From Gordonia alkanivorans NBRC 16433 (lineage in GTDB: Bacteria; Actinomycetota; Actinomycetes; Mycobacteriales; Mycobacteriaceae): a stretch of 64,000 nucleotides of DNA. The notes under the pieces are model-generated. The model had not been told where the DNA came from. It did not search any database and saw only the letters and a program-made list of their open reading frames with translations. This document shows, piece by piece, positions 46,319 through 54,244 of this stretch. The stretch's first letter is position 1, and every line of letters starts with the position of its first letter. Location of the stretch: the NCBI RefSeq assembly GCF_000225505.1, contig NZ_BACI01000050.1, forward strand, positions 1 through 64,000, read 5' to 3'. The position numbers and the translations under genes are program-made.

Positions 46319-46852
46319 ATGAAGCGCGACAAGGACGAGGCTTCCGTCGACGCCGTCGTGAACGGCGAGGCCGAGTCCGTCGACTCCGCGGATCATGCGT
46401 CCGACGACGGCGACGGCACGACGGCGATGGCGGTCGAGGCCGTGGAGGCCGTCGCGACGGCCGCGCAGGACGCGGTGGCGAACGCGGCGCAGGACATCGG
46501 TGCTTTCATCCGGTCCCAGCGAGTGGCCGCAAAGGTCTCGCTCCGGCAGCTCTCCGAACGTGCCGGGGTCAGCAATCCGTACCTCAGTCAGATCGAGCGA
46601 GGCCTCCGGAAACCCTCCGCGGACGTCCTCGCCCAGATCGCCAAGGGCCTACGGGTGTCTGCGGAAGTGTTGTACGTGCGCGCAGGAATTCTCGAAGAAC
46701 GCCCCGCGAGCCCGGTCCGTGATGCTCTTATCGCAGATGACTCGATCAACGAGCGTCAGAAACAGATGTTGCTGGAGATCTACGAGTCCTTCCGCAAGGA
46801 GAACGCGATCTCCTCGACTGGTTCCGAGAAAGACGAGTTCCGAGAGAACTGA
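46319..46852 (+). CDS. XRE-family transcriptional regulator (Rv0474-like)
   Basis: This 177-residue protein has an acidic, Ala-rich N-terminal arm (about 58 residues) and an XRE helix-turn-helix (IGAFIRSQRVAAKVSLRQLS, then ERAGVSNPYLSQIERGLRKP). A short C-terminal tail follows (NERQKQMLLEIYESFRKENA). GGAG at 46311-46314 serves ATG 46319. The hbhA paralogue begins 14 bp downstream, as in Rv0474-Rv0475. The shared operator suggests that it controls itself and both hbhA genes, which is inference. Confidence 0.9.
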   Translation: MKRDKDEASVDAVVNGEAESVDSADHASDDGDGTTAMAVEAVEAVATAAQDAVANAAQDIGAFIRSQRVAAKVSLRQLSERAGVSNPYLSQIERGLRKPSADVLAQIAKGLRVSAEVLYVRAGILEERPASPVRDALIADDSINERQKQMLLEIYESFRKENAISSTGSEKDEFREN

Positions 46853-46866
46853 GGCAGGAGAGCTGA

Positions 46867-47952
46867 ATGAGCGAGAACCCGTTGACGACAGCCGTGGGAC
46901 AGGTGGCCGCCTTGCTGGCCGAGGTCCGGCAGCGCGGGGAGGCGGCGAGCGAACAGGCCCAGTCCAAGCTCGCCGAGACCGTCGAAACCACCCAGTCGAG
47001 GCTCGCCGAGACTGTCGAGACCACCCAGTCGAAGTTGGTCGAGACCGTCGGCTCGACGCAGGCGAAGATCACGGGTTCCCGGGACGACGCCCAGGCGAGG
47101 ATCGACGAGGCGCTCGCGACCGCGTTGGCGCTCTTCGAGGAGGCGAAGTCGAAGCTGTCGACGCTTCCGGTCGAATTGCCCAGCGAGATCGAGGAATTGC
47201 GCGCCCGGTTCTCCCCGGAGGAGCTCCGCAAGGTCGCCGAGGCCTATCTCGCCGTCGCGGCCGGGCTGCTGACGTCCCTGTCGGAACGGCGTGACGAGGC
47301 CGTCGGGAAGCTCTTGTCGCAGCCGGTCGTCGGGGAGAACCTGCCGAAGCTCGAGAAGGTCTACAGCGACGCGGTCGGTCTCACCGAGGAGGCGCTGGGG
47401 ACGATCTCCGAGCAGACTCGCGCGGTTGGTGAGCGGGCGCTGCGCCTGGCCGGGCTGGCCGACGGCAGCGGACCCGACGGCACGATCCGCGACGCCAGCG
47501 CCGACGCTCCGGTGCGGGCGGTCGCTGCGGCGCCGGCTCCGGCGAAGAAGGCCCCCGCCAAGGCGACCCCTCCCGCGAAGGCTGCCGCGGACAAGGCACC
47601 CGCGAAGAAGGCACCGGCCGAGAAGGCGGCAACGAAGAAGGCCCCCGCCAAGACGACCCCGGCCAAGAAGGCTCCCGCGAAGAAGGCGCCGGCGAAGAAG
47701 GCCGCCGCGGTGAAGGGCGCCGCCGAACGCGCCGCGGCCAAGAAGGCCCCGGCCCGCAAGACCACCCCCGCCAAGGCGACGAAGGCCACACCGACCAAGG
47801 CGGCTGCGAAGAAGACACCCGCGGCGAAGAAGGCCGCAGCGGCGAACAAGGCGACCGCGGCGAAGAAGACGACCGCAGCGAAGAAGACGGCCGCGAAGAA
47901 GGCTCCCGCCAAGAAAACTGCTGCCAAGAAGGCCACTCCCCGCGCCGACTGA
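46867..47952 (+). CDS. HbhA-like adhesin with a long histone-H1-like tail
   Basis: This 361-residue paralogue of HbhA occupies the syntenic place of M. tuberculosis hbhA. The N-terminal coiled coil holds three 11-residue repeats (residues 33-43, 44-54, 55-65, of the type S-K-L-A-E-T-V-E-T-T-Q) and a degenerate fourth. The conserved HbhA core continues to about residue 205 (TEEALGTISEQTRAVGERAL). The tail from about 220 to 358 is almost only Lys, Ala, Pro and Thr (KKAPAK-type repeats), about four times longer than the tail of the first HbhA. Such tails bind heparin or DNA, so a nucleoid role is as likely as adhesion. No signal peptide. Confidence 0.88.
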   Translation: MSENPLTTAVGQVAALLAEVRQRGEAASEQAQSKLAETVETTQSRLAETVETTQSKLVETVGSTQAKITGSRDDAQARIDEALATALALFEEAKSKLSTLPVELPSEIEELRARFSPEELRKVAEAYLAVAAGLLTSLSERRDEAVGKLLSQPVVGENLPKLEKVYSDAVGLTEEALGTISEQTRAVGERALRLAGLADGSGPDGTIRDASADAPVRAVAAAPAPAKKAPAKATPPAKAAADKAPAKKAPAEKAATKKAPAKTTPAKKAPAKKAPAKKAAAVKGAAERAAAKKAPARKTTPAKATKATPTKAAAKKTPAAKKAAAANKATAAKKTTAAKKTAAKKAPAKKTAAKKATPRAD

Positions 47953-48032
47953 TCCCTCGGCGCACGTTCCGCCCGCGCGTGGCGTCGTGGGCTGCTGCGG
48001 CAATCGGGGCGCACGGGACTAGAGTGTTCGGC

Positions 48033-48347
48033 GTGGACGTCTTCAGCGTGTTGGCCTACGGGCAGAGTCTGATCATGTTGGTCCTGACTGTGGTCGCGGG
48101 GATCGCGGCGGTCGTCGCGTTGATCCACGCGGCCATTCAGCGGCCCGATGCCTTCCCTGCGGTCGACCGGCAGAGCAAGGTGATCTGGGTTGCGATCCTG
48201 GCCGCCGCGTCGCTGTTCATCTGGTTCTTCGGCGCGGTGAGCTTCCTGGGCATCATCGGCGTGGTCGCGATGCTCGTGTACCTGGTCGACGTGCGCAAAC
48301 GTGTGGACGACATCCAGGGCAAGTCCTGGTTCAGCAAAAAGGCCTGA
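48033..48347 (+). CDS. DUF2516-family small membrane protein (Rv0476-like)
   Basis: This 104-residue protein has three hydrophobic segments (SLIMLVLTVVAGIAAVVALI, VIWVAILAAASLFIWFFGAV, LGIIGVVAMLVYLVDV) and a short basic C-terminus. It matches the DUF2516 protein that follows hbhA in mycobacteria. GTG 48033 stands 7 nt after TAGAGT, so it has its own leaderless promoter. Function unknown. Confidence 0.85.
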   Translation: MDVFSVLAYGQSLIMLVLTVVAGIAAVVALIHAAIQRPDAFPAVDRQSKVIWVAILAAASLFIWFFGAVSFLGIIGVVAMLVYLVDVRKRVDDIQGKSWFSKKA

Positions 48348-48353
48348 GGCATC

Positions 48354-49181
48354 GTGGCGGAGTATCGGATCAACGACCTCGCCGAGGCGTCGGGGGTCAG
48401 CGTTCGCAACATCCGGGTCTACCAGGACCGCGGACTGCTTCCGCCACCCACCATCCGCGGCCGTGCGGGCTGGTATTCCGACCAGCACCTGGTCCGCCTG
48501 AACCTCATCTCCCGCATGCTCGAACGCGGGTACACGTTCGCGACGATCAGCGAGTTGCTGCACGCCGCCCACCACGGCATGCGCGTCGAACAGATCCTGC
48601 GCGGGTCGCCGAAGGGCGGTCGATTCCGCAACTTCAAGCGCGCCGCGACGATCACCATCGCCGAGCTGAAGAAGACGCTCAACGCGTCGGACAGGTCCAT
48701 CGCGCTCAGTCAGAAGCTGGGTCTGCTGGCCAAGGACGGCACGCACTATGCGATCCGCAACCCCGAGCTCCTCGAGGGTGCCGAGGTCCTGGTGAAGGCC
48801 GGTGTCGACCTGGAGTTCCTCCTCGACCGGTGGGTTCGTGTCCAGGACGATCTCGAGGACGTGGCGTCGAGCTTTGTGTCGATCATCACCGACAAGTATT
48901 TCGACGAGAACCTTCCCGACCTGGGCGAGGCCGGCGTGAGCGAGATGGCTGACCTGATCCAGACGGTTCGTCCGATGGCGCACGAGATCGTCGAGACGAC
49001 GTTCCGCCGGGCCCTCGACGAGCAGATCTCCCAGGCGATCGGGCGGGCGGCGACCTACTTCGATGCCACCACCGGGGATGACGAACCTGACTCCACGACG
49101 CCGAATTCGTCCGGTGACCAGCCTGACCCCGGCTATGAGACAACGGATATTGGTACATTGAACACCGACACGGGGCGCTGA
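48354..49181 (+). CDS. MerR-family transcriptional regulator
   Basis: This 275-residue regulator has an N-terminal MerR winged helix (YRINDLAEASGVSVRNIRVY, then QDRGLLPPPTIRGRAGWYSD) and a long C-terminal domain without the cysteines of metal sensors. The end (from about residue 240) is acidic and Ser/Thr-rich. GTG 48354 begins 6 bp after DUF2516. A lipase-like gene follows 60 bp later and may be its target. Effector unknown. Confidence 0.87.
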   Translation: MAEYRINDLAEASGVSVRNIRVYQDRGLLPPPTIRGRAGWYSDQHLVRLNLISRMLERGYTFATISELLHAAHHGMRVEQILRGSPKGGRFRNFKRAATITIAELKKTLNASDRSIALSQKLGLLAKDGTHYAIRNPELLEGAEVLVKAGVDLEFLLDRWVRVQDDLEDVASSFVSIITDKYFDENLPDLGEAGVSEMADLIQTVRPMAHEIVETTFRRALDEQISQAIGRAATYFDATTGDDEPDSTTPNSSGDQPDPGYETTDIGTLNTDTGR

Positions 49182-49241
49182 ACGCGGCGCCCCCCTCGGG
49201 TCTCCCTTGCGGACGACCCGTCCGAGGCTGGAGGAGTGCCG

Positions 49242-50336
49242 GTGAACAAGAGGTCGTTGGTGAACGTCGGGGGAATCGCGACCGTGATCGGTGCGGGCGT
49301 GGTCGGGGTCGGCGTGGGCACCGTGCTCGCCGGTATCGCCCGAAGTGCGCTGCGCGCCGAACTCGCGGTCGACGACGGTCCCGACGACCTGCTCACCGCG
49401 CCCGACTCGGCGCCGCACCGGCTGCCGGTCCGCAGTTCCGACGGGACCGTCCTCAATGTCGAGATCTACGGCTCCGACGACGCAGCGGACGACGACGGTG
49501 ACGTCATCGTCATGGTTCACGGTTGGACCTGCAACACCGCGTATTGGTATCCGCAGATCAATCACCTCGCCTCCTCCGAGGGCGGTCGCCGACGCGTGGT
49601 CGTCTACGACCAGCGTGGTCACGGACTCAGTGAGCGAGGCCTCCGGCGTCCGACCATCGCGATGCTCGGACAGGATCTCGACGCTGTGCTCGAGGCAGCC
49701 GTGCCCGCCGGCCGGCGCGCAATCCTGGTGGGGCACAGCATGGGCGGGATGACCATCATGTCGTGGGCGGGGCAGTACCCGGAGAAGGTCGGCTCGCGGG
49801 TCTCGGCCGTGGTGCTCGTCTCGACCGCAGCGAAGGGCGTCCTGGAGAACCACACCCTCGTCCCGGTTGATCTGCCCGCGTATGCGCGGCCGTTCGCGCC
49901 CGTGGTGGCCAAGGCGTTCACCTCGATGCCGGTGCCGATCCCCAAGACTCCCTACGGCGTTCGCATCTCGCATTACATCGCACTGGGACCCCACGCGCGC
50001 AAGGCGCACGTCGACTTCGTCGACGAGATGATCGGAGCCTGCCCCCCGCGCGCACGGGCCGGCTGGGGTTCGGCGATGGGCAAACTCGACGTCACGCCGG
50101 GGCTGGCCGCGCTGTCGGTGCCCACGACCGTGGTCGTCGGCACCGAGGACCGGCTGACCCCGCGCACTCATGCCGAACAGATGGCAGAGGTGTTGCGGCG
50201 CAATGGTTCGCTGCGTGATCTGGTCGTCTACCAAGGCGTCGGCCACATGACGAGCATCGAGGCCGCGGAGCGGTTCAACGAAATGCTCGACGACCTGGTG
50301 GCCGAGGTCTCGCGAGCCGAGCAGCGGGTCAGCTGA
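49242..50336 (+). CDS. Membrane-anchored alpha/beta hydrolase
   Basis: This 364-residue protein has an N-terminal hydrophobic helix (GGIATVIGAGVVGVGVGTVL), probably a membrane anchor, then an alpha/beta hydrolase with oxyanion region VMVHGWTCNT, the nucleophile in LVGHSMGGMTIM, an aspartate in VVGTEDRLTPRTH and histidine in GVGHMTSIE. It is probably an esterase or lipase at the membrane. GGAGGAG at 49230-49236 favours GTG 49242 over the in-frame GTG 49236. Confidence 0.88.
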   Translation: MNKRSLVNVGGIATVIGAGVVGVGVGTVLAGIARSALRAELAVDDGPDDLLTAPDSAPHRLPVRSSDGTVLNVEIYGSDDAADDDGDVIVMVHGWTCNTAYWYPQINHLASSEGGRRRVVVYDQRGHGLSERGLRRPTIAMLGQDLDAVLEAAVPAGRRAILVGHSMGGMTIMSWAGQYPEKVGSRVSAVVLVSTAAKGVLENHTLVPVDLPAYARPFAPVVAKAFTSMPVPIPKTPYGVRISHYIALGPHARKAHVDFVDEMIGACPPRARAGWGSAMGKLDVTPGLAALSVPTTVVVGTEDRLTPRTHAEQMAEVLRRNGSLRDLVVYQGVGHMTSIEAAERFNEMLDDLVAEVSRAEQRVS

Positions 50337-50357
50337 GTCGCGACATCCGACCCGGCG

Positions 50358-51479
50358 TCACAGCGCGCAGTTGACGAAGACCGGCTCGGGTCGCAGGGTG
50401 ACGCCGAAGGTGTCGAGAACGCCGTCGCGGACCTCGCGCGCGAGCGTCAGCAGCTGTTCGGTGGTAGCCGCACCCCGATTGGTCAGCGCCAGAGTGTGTT
50501 TCGTGGACAAGCGGACCGGGGCGTCGGCGGACGGGTAGCCGCGTCCGAAGCCGGCCCGTTCGATGAGCCACCCCGCCGACAGTTTGATCGCGGTGGGGGC
50601 GTCGGCGTTCGGGGAGTCGCCCGTGTTCGGCTGCGGGCCGGCCGGGTAGGACGGGATCGCCACGTCGTCGCCGACCCTCGCCGCGATGCGTTCCAGGACC
50701 GCGGGGGCGTCCTCGCCGTCGACGATCGGGTTGGTGAAGAACGAACCGGCACTCCAGGTGTCGAAGTCGTCGGGGTCGAGGACCATGCCCTTGCCGCGAC
50801 GCAGTCCGAGCACCGCCTCGCGGGCGGTGACGGCGTCGACGCGGTCGCCGGGCTCGACACCGACCGTCGTGGCCAGCTCGCGGTACCGGATCGGCTGGCT
50901 CGCGCGATCGTCGTTGAGCCAGAAGGACACCGCGACCACCACGAAATCGTTGCGGTGCTTCAGATTGCTGGTGCGGTAGCCGAGTCCGAGCTCGGCGGGG
51001 GAGACCCACCGCAGGGTGCCCGACCGGCGGTCGAGGACCTGGACCGACCGCAGGATGTCGGCGACCTCGACTCCGTAGGCCCCGACGTTCTGCACCGGCG
51101 TCGCACCGGCCGCGCCCGGAATCCCCGACAGGCACTCCAACCCTCCGAAACCCGCCTCCACGGTCGCGGCGACCAGGTCGTCCCAGCCCACGCCGGCGTC
51201 GGCGACGACATGCGGACGACCCGACTCGCGGCCCGAGCCGAACTCGATGCGGCTGCTCGCCAGCACGACGGCGGTGCCGTCGAAGCCGGCGTCGCCGATG
51301 ACGAGGTTGGACCCGCCGCCGATCACCAGCACGGGTTCGGACCGTTCGTCGAGCTCCTGGATGGTCTCGACGATGCTGCGCGTGTCCGGGCAGCGCACGA
51401 TCTCGCGGGCCGGGCCGCCCAGACGCAGGGTGGTCAGCTCGGCGAGGGGCGCGCTCAGCGGCGTCTGCGTGTCGGTCAC
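50358..51479 (-). CDS. murB: UDP-N-acetylenolpyruvoylglucosamine reductase
   Basis: This 373-residue flavoenzyme has the FAD motif VLVIGGGSNLVIGDAGFDG, IPGAAGATPVQNVGAYGVEV, the catalytic serine region WSAGSFFTNP and a C-terminal glutamate in LRPEPVFVN. It reduces UDP-GlcNAc-enolpyruvate to UDP-MurNAc in peptidoglycan synthesis, in the cytoplasm. GTG 51479 stands 7 nt after TACCGT on the complement, so it is leaderless. It is divergent from the DUF2505 genes, as in M. tuberculosis Rv0481c-Rv0482. Confidence 0.96.
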   Translation of the reverse strand: MTDTQTPLSAPLAELTTLRLGGPAREIVRCPDTRSIVETIQELDERSEPVLVIGGGSNLVIGDAGFDGTAVVLASSRIEFGSGRESGRPHVVADAGVGWDDLVAATVEAGFGGLECLSGIPGAAGATPVQNVGAYGVEVADILRSVQVLDRRSGTLRWVSPAELGLGYRTSNLKHRNDFVVVAVSFWLNDDRASQPIRYRELATTVGVEPGDRVDAVTAREAVLGLRRGKGMVLDPDDFDTWSAGSFFTNPIVDGEDAPAVLERIAARVGDDVAIPSYPAGPQPNTGDSPNADAPTAIKLSAGWLIERAGFGRGYPSADAPVRLSTKHTLALTNRGAATTEQLLTLAREVRDGVLDTFGVTLRPEPVFVNCAL

Positions 51480-51517
51480 GCGTTCAACGGTAACCGGCGA
51501 ACGGTAGCGTTCTCCTC

Positions 51518-52024
51518 ATGGCGAGCAAGCTGCAGCACTCGGTGTCCTACCCGTTCTCCACCGAACGGCTCTGGGCGCTCTACACCACTGAGCAGTACTG
51601 GCACGATCTGGTGGAGCGGATGAACTCCGGTCACGGCCACGTCGAGAAGGTGAACATCGCGGGCGACACCGTGTCCGTCGAGATGAGTCAGGGCATCCCC
51701 TCGGAGAAGCTCCCGTCGGCGGTCACCAAGATCATGCCCGGCGACCTCCGGATTCCGCGGAAGAACACATTTCGGCTGGTCGGAGACCGGATCGAGGGTG
51801 AGATCCACGCCACGGTCGAGGGCGCCCCGGTGCCGGTGAACGTGTACGGGACCATCACCACCGCCGGCGATCCGGCGACCAGTGACTGCTCCGCCGAGGT
51901 GTCGGTGAACCTGCCGATGTTCGGTGGGAAGATCGAGAAGGCCGTGGTCAGCGAGCTGGTCGGCCTGCTCGATCACGAGTGTGGGCACACCGTCGATTGG
52001 GAGTCGGGAAATCCGCTGACGTAG
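51518..52024 (+). CDS. DUF2505 protein, first copy
   Basis: This 168-residue DUF2505 protein begins KLQHSVSYPFSTERLWALYT and has the helix-grip character of SRPBCC proteins (WHDLVERMNSG, then GTITTAGDPAT). A lipid or small-ligand carrier role is possible but unknown. TAGCGT ends 7 nt before ATG 51518. A paralogue follows 10 bp later with its own TAGCCT hexamer. Confidence 0.85.
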   Translation: MASKLQHSVSYPFSTERLWALYTTEQYWHDLVERMNSGHGHVEKVNIAGDTVSVEMSQGIPSEKLPSAVTKIMPGDLRIPRKNTFRLVGDRIEGEIHATVEGAPVPVNVYGTITTAGDPATSDCSAEVSVNLPMFGGKIEKAVVSELVGLLDHECGHTVDWESGNPLT

Positions 52025-52034
52025 CCTGGTCGTC

Positions 52035-52544
52035 ATGGCACGACGGCTCAGCTACTCCGCTCGCTACACCCACCCTGCGGAGAAGCTCTACCAAGCGCAC
52101 AGCATCAAGCAGTACTGGGACGACATGATGGCGGGATTCCAGATGATCTCGCCGCACTGCGAGGTCGCCTCCTTCACCTCCGACGAGAACGGGGTCAAGG
52201 TCGTCCTCAGGCAGACGATCGGTCGCGACCAGCTGCCCCCGCTCGCGCAGACGGTGATGATGAAGGACATGGTCATCACGCGTGAGGAGACCCTCGGTCC
52301 GTTCGACCCGGACCACACCAAGGGCACCTACAACGCGTCGATCCCCGCGGGTCCGGGCAGCCTCAACGGCTGGCAGGAACTGTTCCCCACCGACGACGGC
52401 TGCACGATCCGCCGGACCAGTGAGGCGAAGGTCTTCGTCCCGTTCGTCAACGGCAAGCTCGAGCAGATGATCCTCATCAACCTGGTCGATCTGTTCCGGG
52501 CCGAGGCCGAGTACGCCAAGGACTGGATCGACAAGAACTTGTGA
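52035..52544 (+). CDS. DUF2505 protein, second copy
   Basis: This 169-residue paralogue of the preceding gene shares the opening pattern (RLSYSARYTHPAEKLYQAHS) and the WDDMMAGF...EVASFTSDENGVKVVLRQTI layout. TAGCCT (52022-52027) lies 7 nt before the ATG, inside the end of the first copy, so each paralogue may have its own leaderless transcript. Its stop overlaps the GTG of the methyltransferase gene by 4 bp. Confidence 0.85.
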   Translation: MARRLSYSARYTHPAEKLYQAHSIKQYWDDMMAGFQMISPHCEVASFTSDENGVKVVLRQTIGRDQLPPLAQTVMMKDMVITREETLGPFDPDHTKGTYNASIPAGPGSLNGWQELFPTDDGCTIRRTSEAKVFVPFVNGKLEQMILINLVDLFRAEAEYAKDWIDKNL

Positions 52545-53344
52545 GTCGCACCCCCGGACAGCAGTCCGGGCGACGGCCGTCGAACAGTCCGATCGGCCGG
52601 GTGACGCGCGGAACGACCAACATCAACCGTCTCCGTCGGGTGGATCGGTGGATGGCTCATGAACCGGCCGTGATCGCGGCCCTCGATGTCGCCCGTCCGC
52701 TGGTCGTCGACCTCGGCTACGGCGCACGCCCCGACACCACCGTCGAGATGGCCGGCCGGCTCCGCCGCGTAGCCCCCGACCTGGAGATGGTGGGACTCGA
52801 GATCGACCCGGCCCGCGTCGTCGACCCGCGCGACGGTGTGCGGTTCGCGGTCGGCGGCTTCGAGATGGCGGGCCTGCGTCCCCGGGTGGTGCGCGCCTTC
52901 AACGTCCTGCGGCAGTACGACGAGACCGAGGTCGACGCCGCGTGGTCGCGGCTGCGTGCGGCTCTGTCGCCGGGCGGGGTGATCGTCGAGGGCACCTGCG
53001 ACGAGATCGGCCGACGCTGTACGTGGGTGCTGCTCGACGTCGCGGGGCCGGTCAGCCTGACGCTCTGCTGGGCTCCCGAACACTCCGAGCGCCCATCCGA
53101 TCTCGCCGAACGACTGCCGAAGGCGCTCATCCATCGCAATGTGCCGGGCGAGAAGATCCACGACCTGCTGACCCTCGCCGACCAGTGCTGGGACATCGCC
53201 GCCCCGCTGGCGCCGTACGGGCCACGCGTCCGCTGGCGTCACGCCCAGGACCTGCTGCGCGAACGCGGCGTCGACTGTGTCGTCACCCGCCGTCGGATGT
53301 CGGACAACGTGCTGACTGTCCCGTGGGAAGCCGTCGCCCCCTAG
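52541..53344 (+). CDS. Class I SAM-dependent methyltransferase-like protein
   Basis: This 267-residue protein has a Rossmann-type motif LVVDLGYGARPDTTVEMAGR and an acidic strand end MVGLEIDPARV, with LRAALSPGGVIVEGTCDEIG at the motif IV region. Substrate unknown. Translation is coupled to the second DUF2505 gene through a GTGA overlap. It lies 24 bp before the nitrilase gene. Confidence 0.82.
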   Translation: MSRTPGQQSGRRPSNSPIGRVTRGTTNINRLRRVDRWMAHEPAVIAALDVARPLVVDLGYGARPDTTVEMAGRLRRVAPDLEMVGLEIDPARVVDPRDGVRFAVGGFEMAGLRPRVVRAFNVLRQYDETEVDAAWSRLRAALSPGGVIVEGTCDEIGRRCTWVLLDVAGPVSLTLCWAPEHSERPSDLAERLPKALIHRNVPGEKIHDLLTLADQCWDIAAPLAPYGPRVRWRHAQDLLRERGVDCVVTRRRMSDNVLTVPWEAVAP

Positions 53345-53368
53345 ACCGCGGGCACTACTGTGGCGGCT

Positions 53369-54244
53369 ATGCGTGTGGCGATGGCTCAGATCAGTTCGAC
53401 CGACGATCCGAGCGAGAACCTGGTGACCCTACGCGCGGCGACGCAGGACGCCGCATCGCGCGGGGCGCGCCTGGTCGTGTTCCCGGAGGCGACCATGTGC
53501 CGGTTCGGCGTTCCGTTGAAGCCGGTGGCGGAGGATCTCGACGGGCCGTGGGCGAGGGCGGTGTCGGAGGTGGCGGCGTCGGCCGGCGTGACCGTGGTGG
53601 CCGGGATGTTCACCCCGTCGGACGACGGCCGCGTGTTCAACACGGTGCTCGTCGCACACCCCGACGGGTCGCGTCAGGGATACGACAAACTGCACCTGTA
53701 CGACGCCTTCGGGTTTCAGGAGTCCAAGACCGTCGCGGCCGGTTCGGAACCGCTGACCTTCGAGGTCGACGGGGTCACCGTGGGGGTGGCCACCTGTTAC
53801 GACATCAGGTTCCCCGCACTGTTCACGAACCTCGCCCGACGTGGCGCGCATATCGTCGTCGTGCCGACGTCCTGGGGTGCCGGGCCTGGCAAGATCCATC
53901 AGTGGAAGGTGCTCGCGACGGCCAGGGCACTGGATTCGACGACGTTCGTCGTCGCCGTGGGGCAGGCACTTCCCCCGGATGAGGCGGTCGCCGGGTCGGG
54001 GGCCCCGACCGGGATCGGACACAGCCAAATCACAGACCCCTTCGGTACCGTGGTCGCCGCGTACCCGGAGAGGGTCGGTGTCGATGTCCACGACCTCGAC
54101 CTGGCACTGGTCGAGAAGGCTCGTAAACAACTGGCGGTCCTCGCCAACGAGCGAGAGCTGCCTGCCGGCGGTGCGGTGTCCAGCAAGGTCGCACCCACCG
54201 GCGAACGGCTTCGAGAGTCCGACGACCGAGGACGGAATCCATGA
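53369..54244 (+). CDS. Carbon-nitrogen hydrolase (nitrilase superfamily, Rv0480c-like)
   Basis: This 291-residue hydrolase has the E-K-C triad: E40 in FPEATM, K107 in YDKLHLYDAFGFQES and C143 in VATCYDIRFP. It groups by motif with the Nit1/Nit2-like omega-amidase or deaminated-glutathione amidase branch. TACTGT ends 7 nt before ATG 53369, so it is leaderless. The stop overlaps the start of the LmeA-like gene. Order relative to murB and deoC follows M. tuberculosis. Confidence 0.92.
   Translation: MRVAMAQISSTDDPSENLVTLRAATQDAASRGARLVVFPEATMCRFGVPLKPVAEDLDGPWARAVSEVAASAGVTVVAGMFTPSDDGRVFNTVLVAHPDGSRQGYDKLHLYDAFGFQESKTVAAGSEPLTFEVDGVTVGVATCYDIRFPALFTNLARRGAHIVVVPTSWGAGPGKIHQWKVLATARALDSTTFVVAVGQALPPDEAVAGSGAPTGIGHSQITDPFGTVVAAYPERVGVDVHDLDLALVEKARKQLAVLANERELPAGGAVSSKVAPTGERLRESDDRGRNP

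Noticed and set aside
46319..46852. XRE gene as antitoxin of a HigBA-type pair
   Set aside because: No small toxin gene lies on either side; the syntenic Rv0474-hbhA arrangement explains it better.
47520..47940. Repeat array or CRISPR in the AAGAAGGC-rich stretch
   Set aside because: The repetition is the coding sequence of the KKAPAK tail; no spacers and no cas genes.
47361..50246. A 961-codon open frame antisense to HbhA2, DUF2516, MerR and the hydrolase
   Set aside because: Low-complexity Ala/Phe/His-rich translation arising from the Lys/Ala tail and GC bias; four real genes on the other strand.
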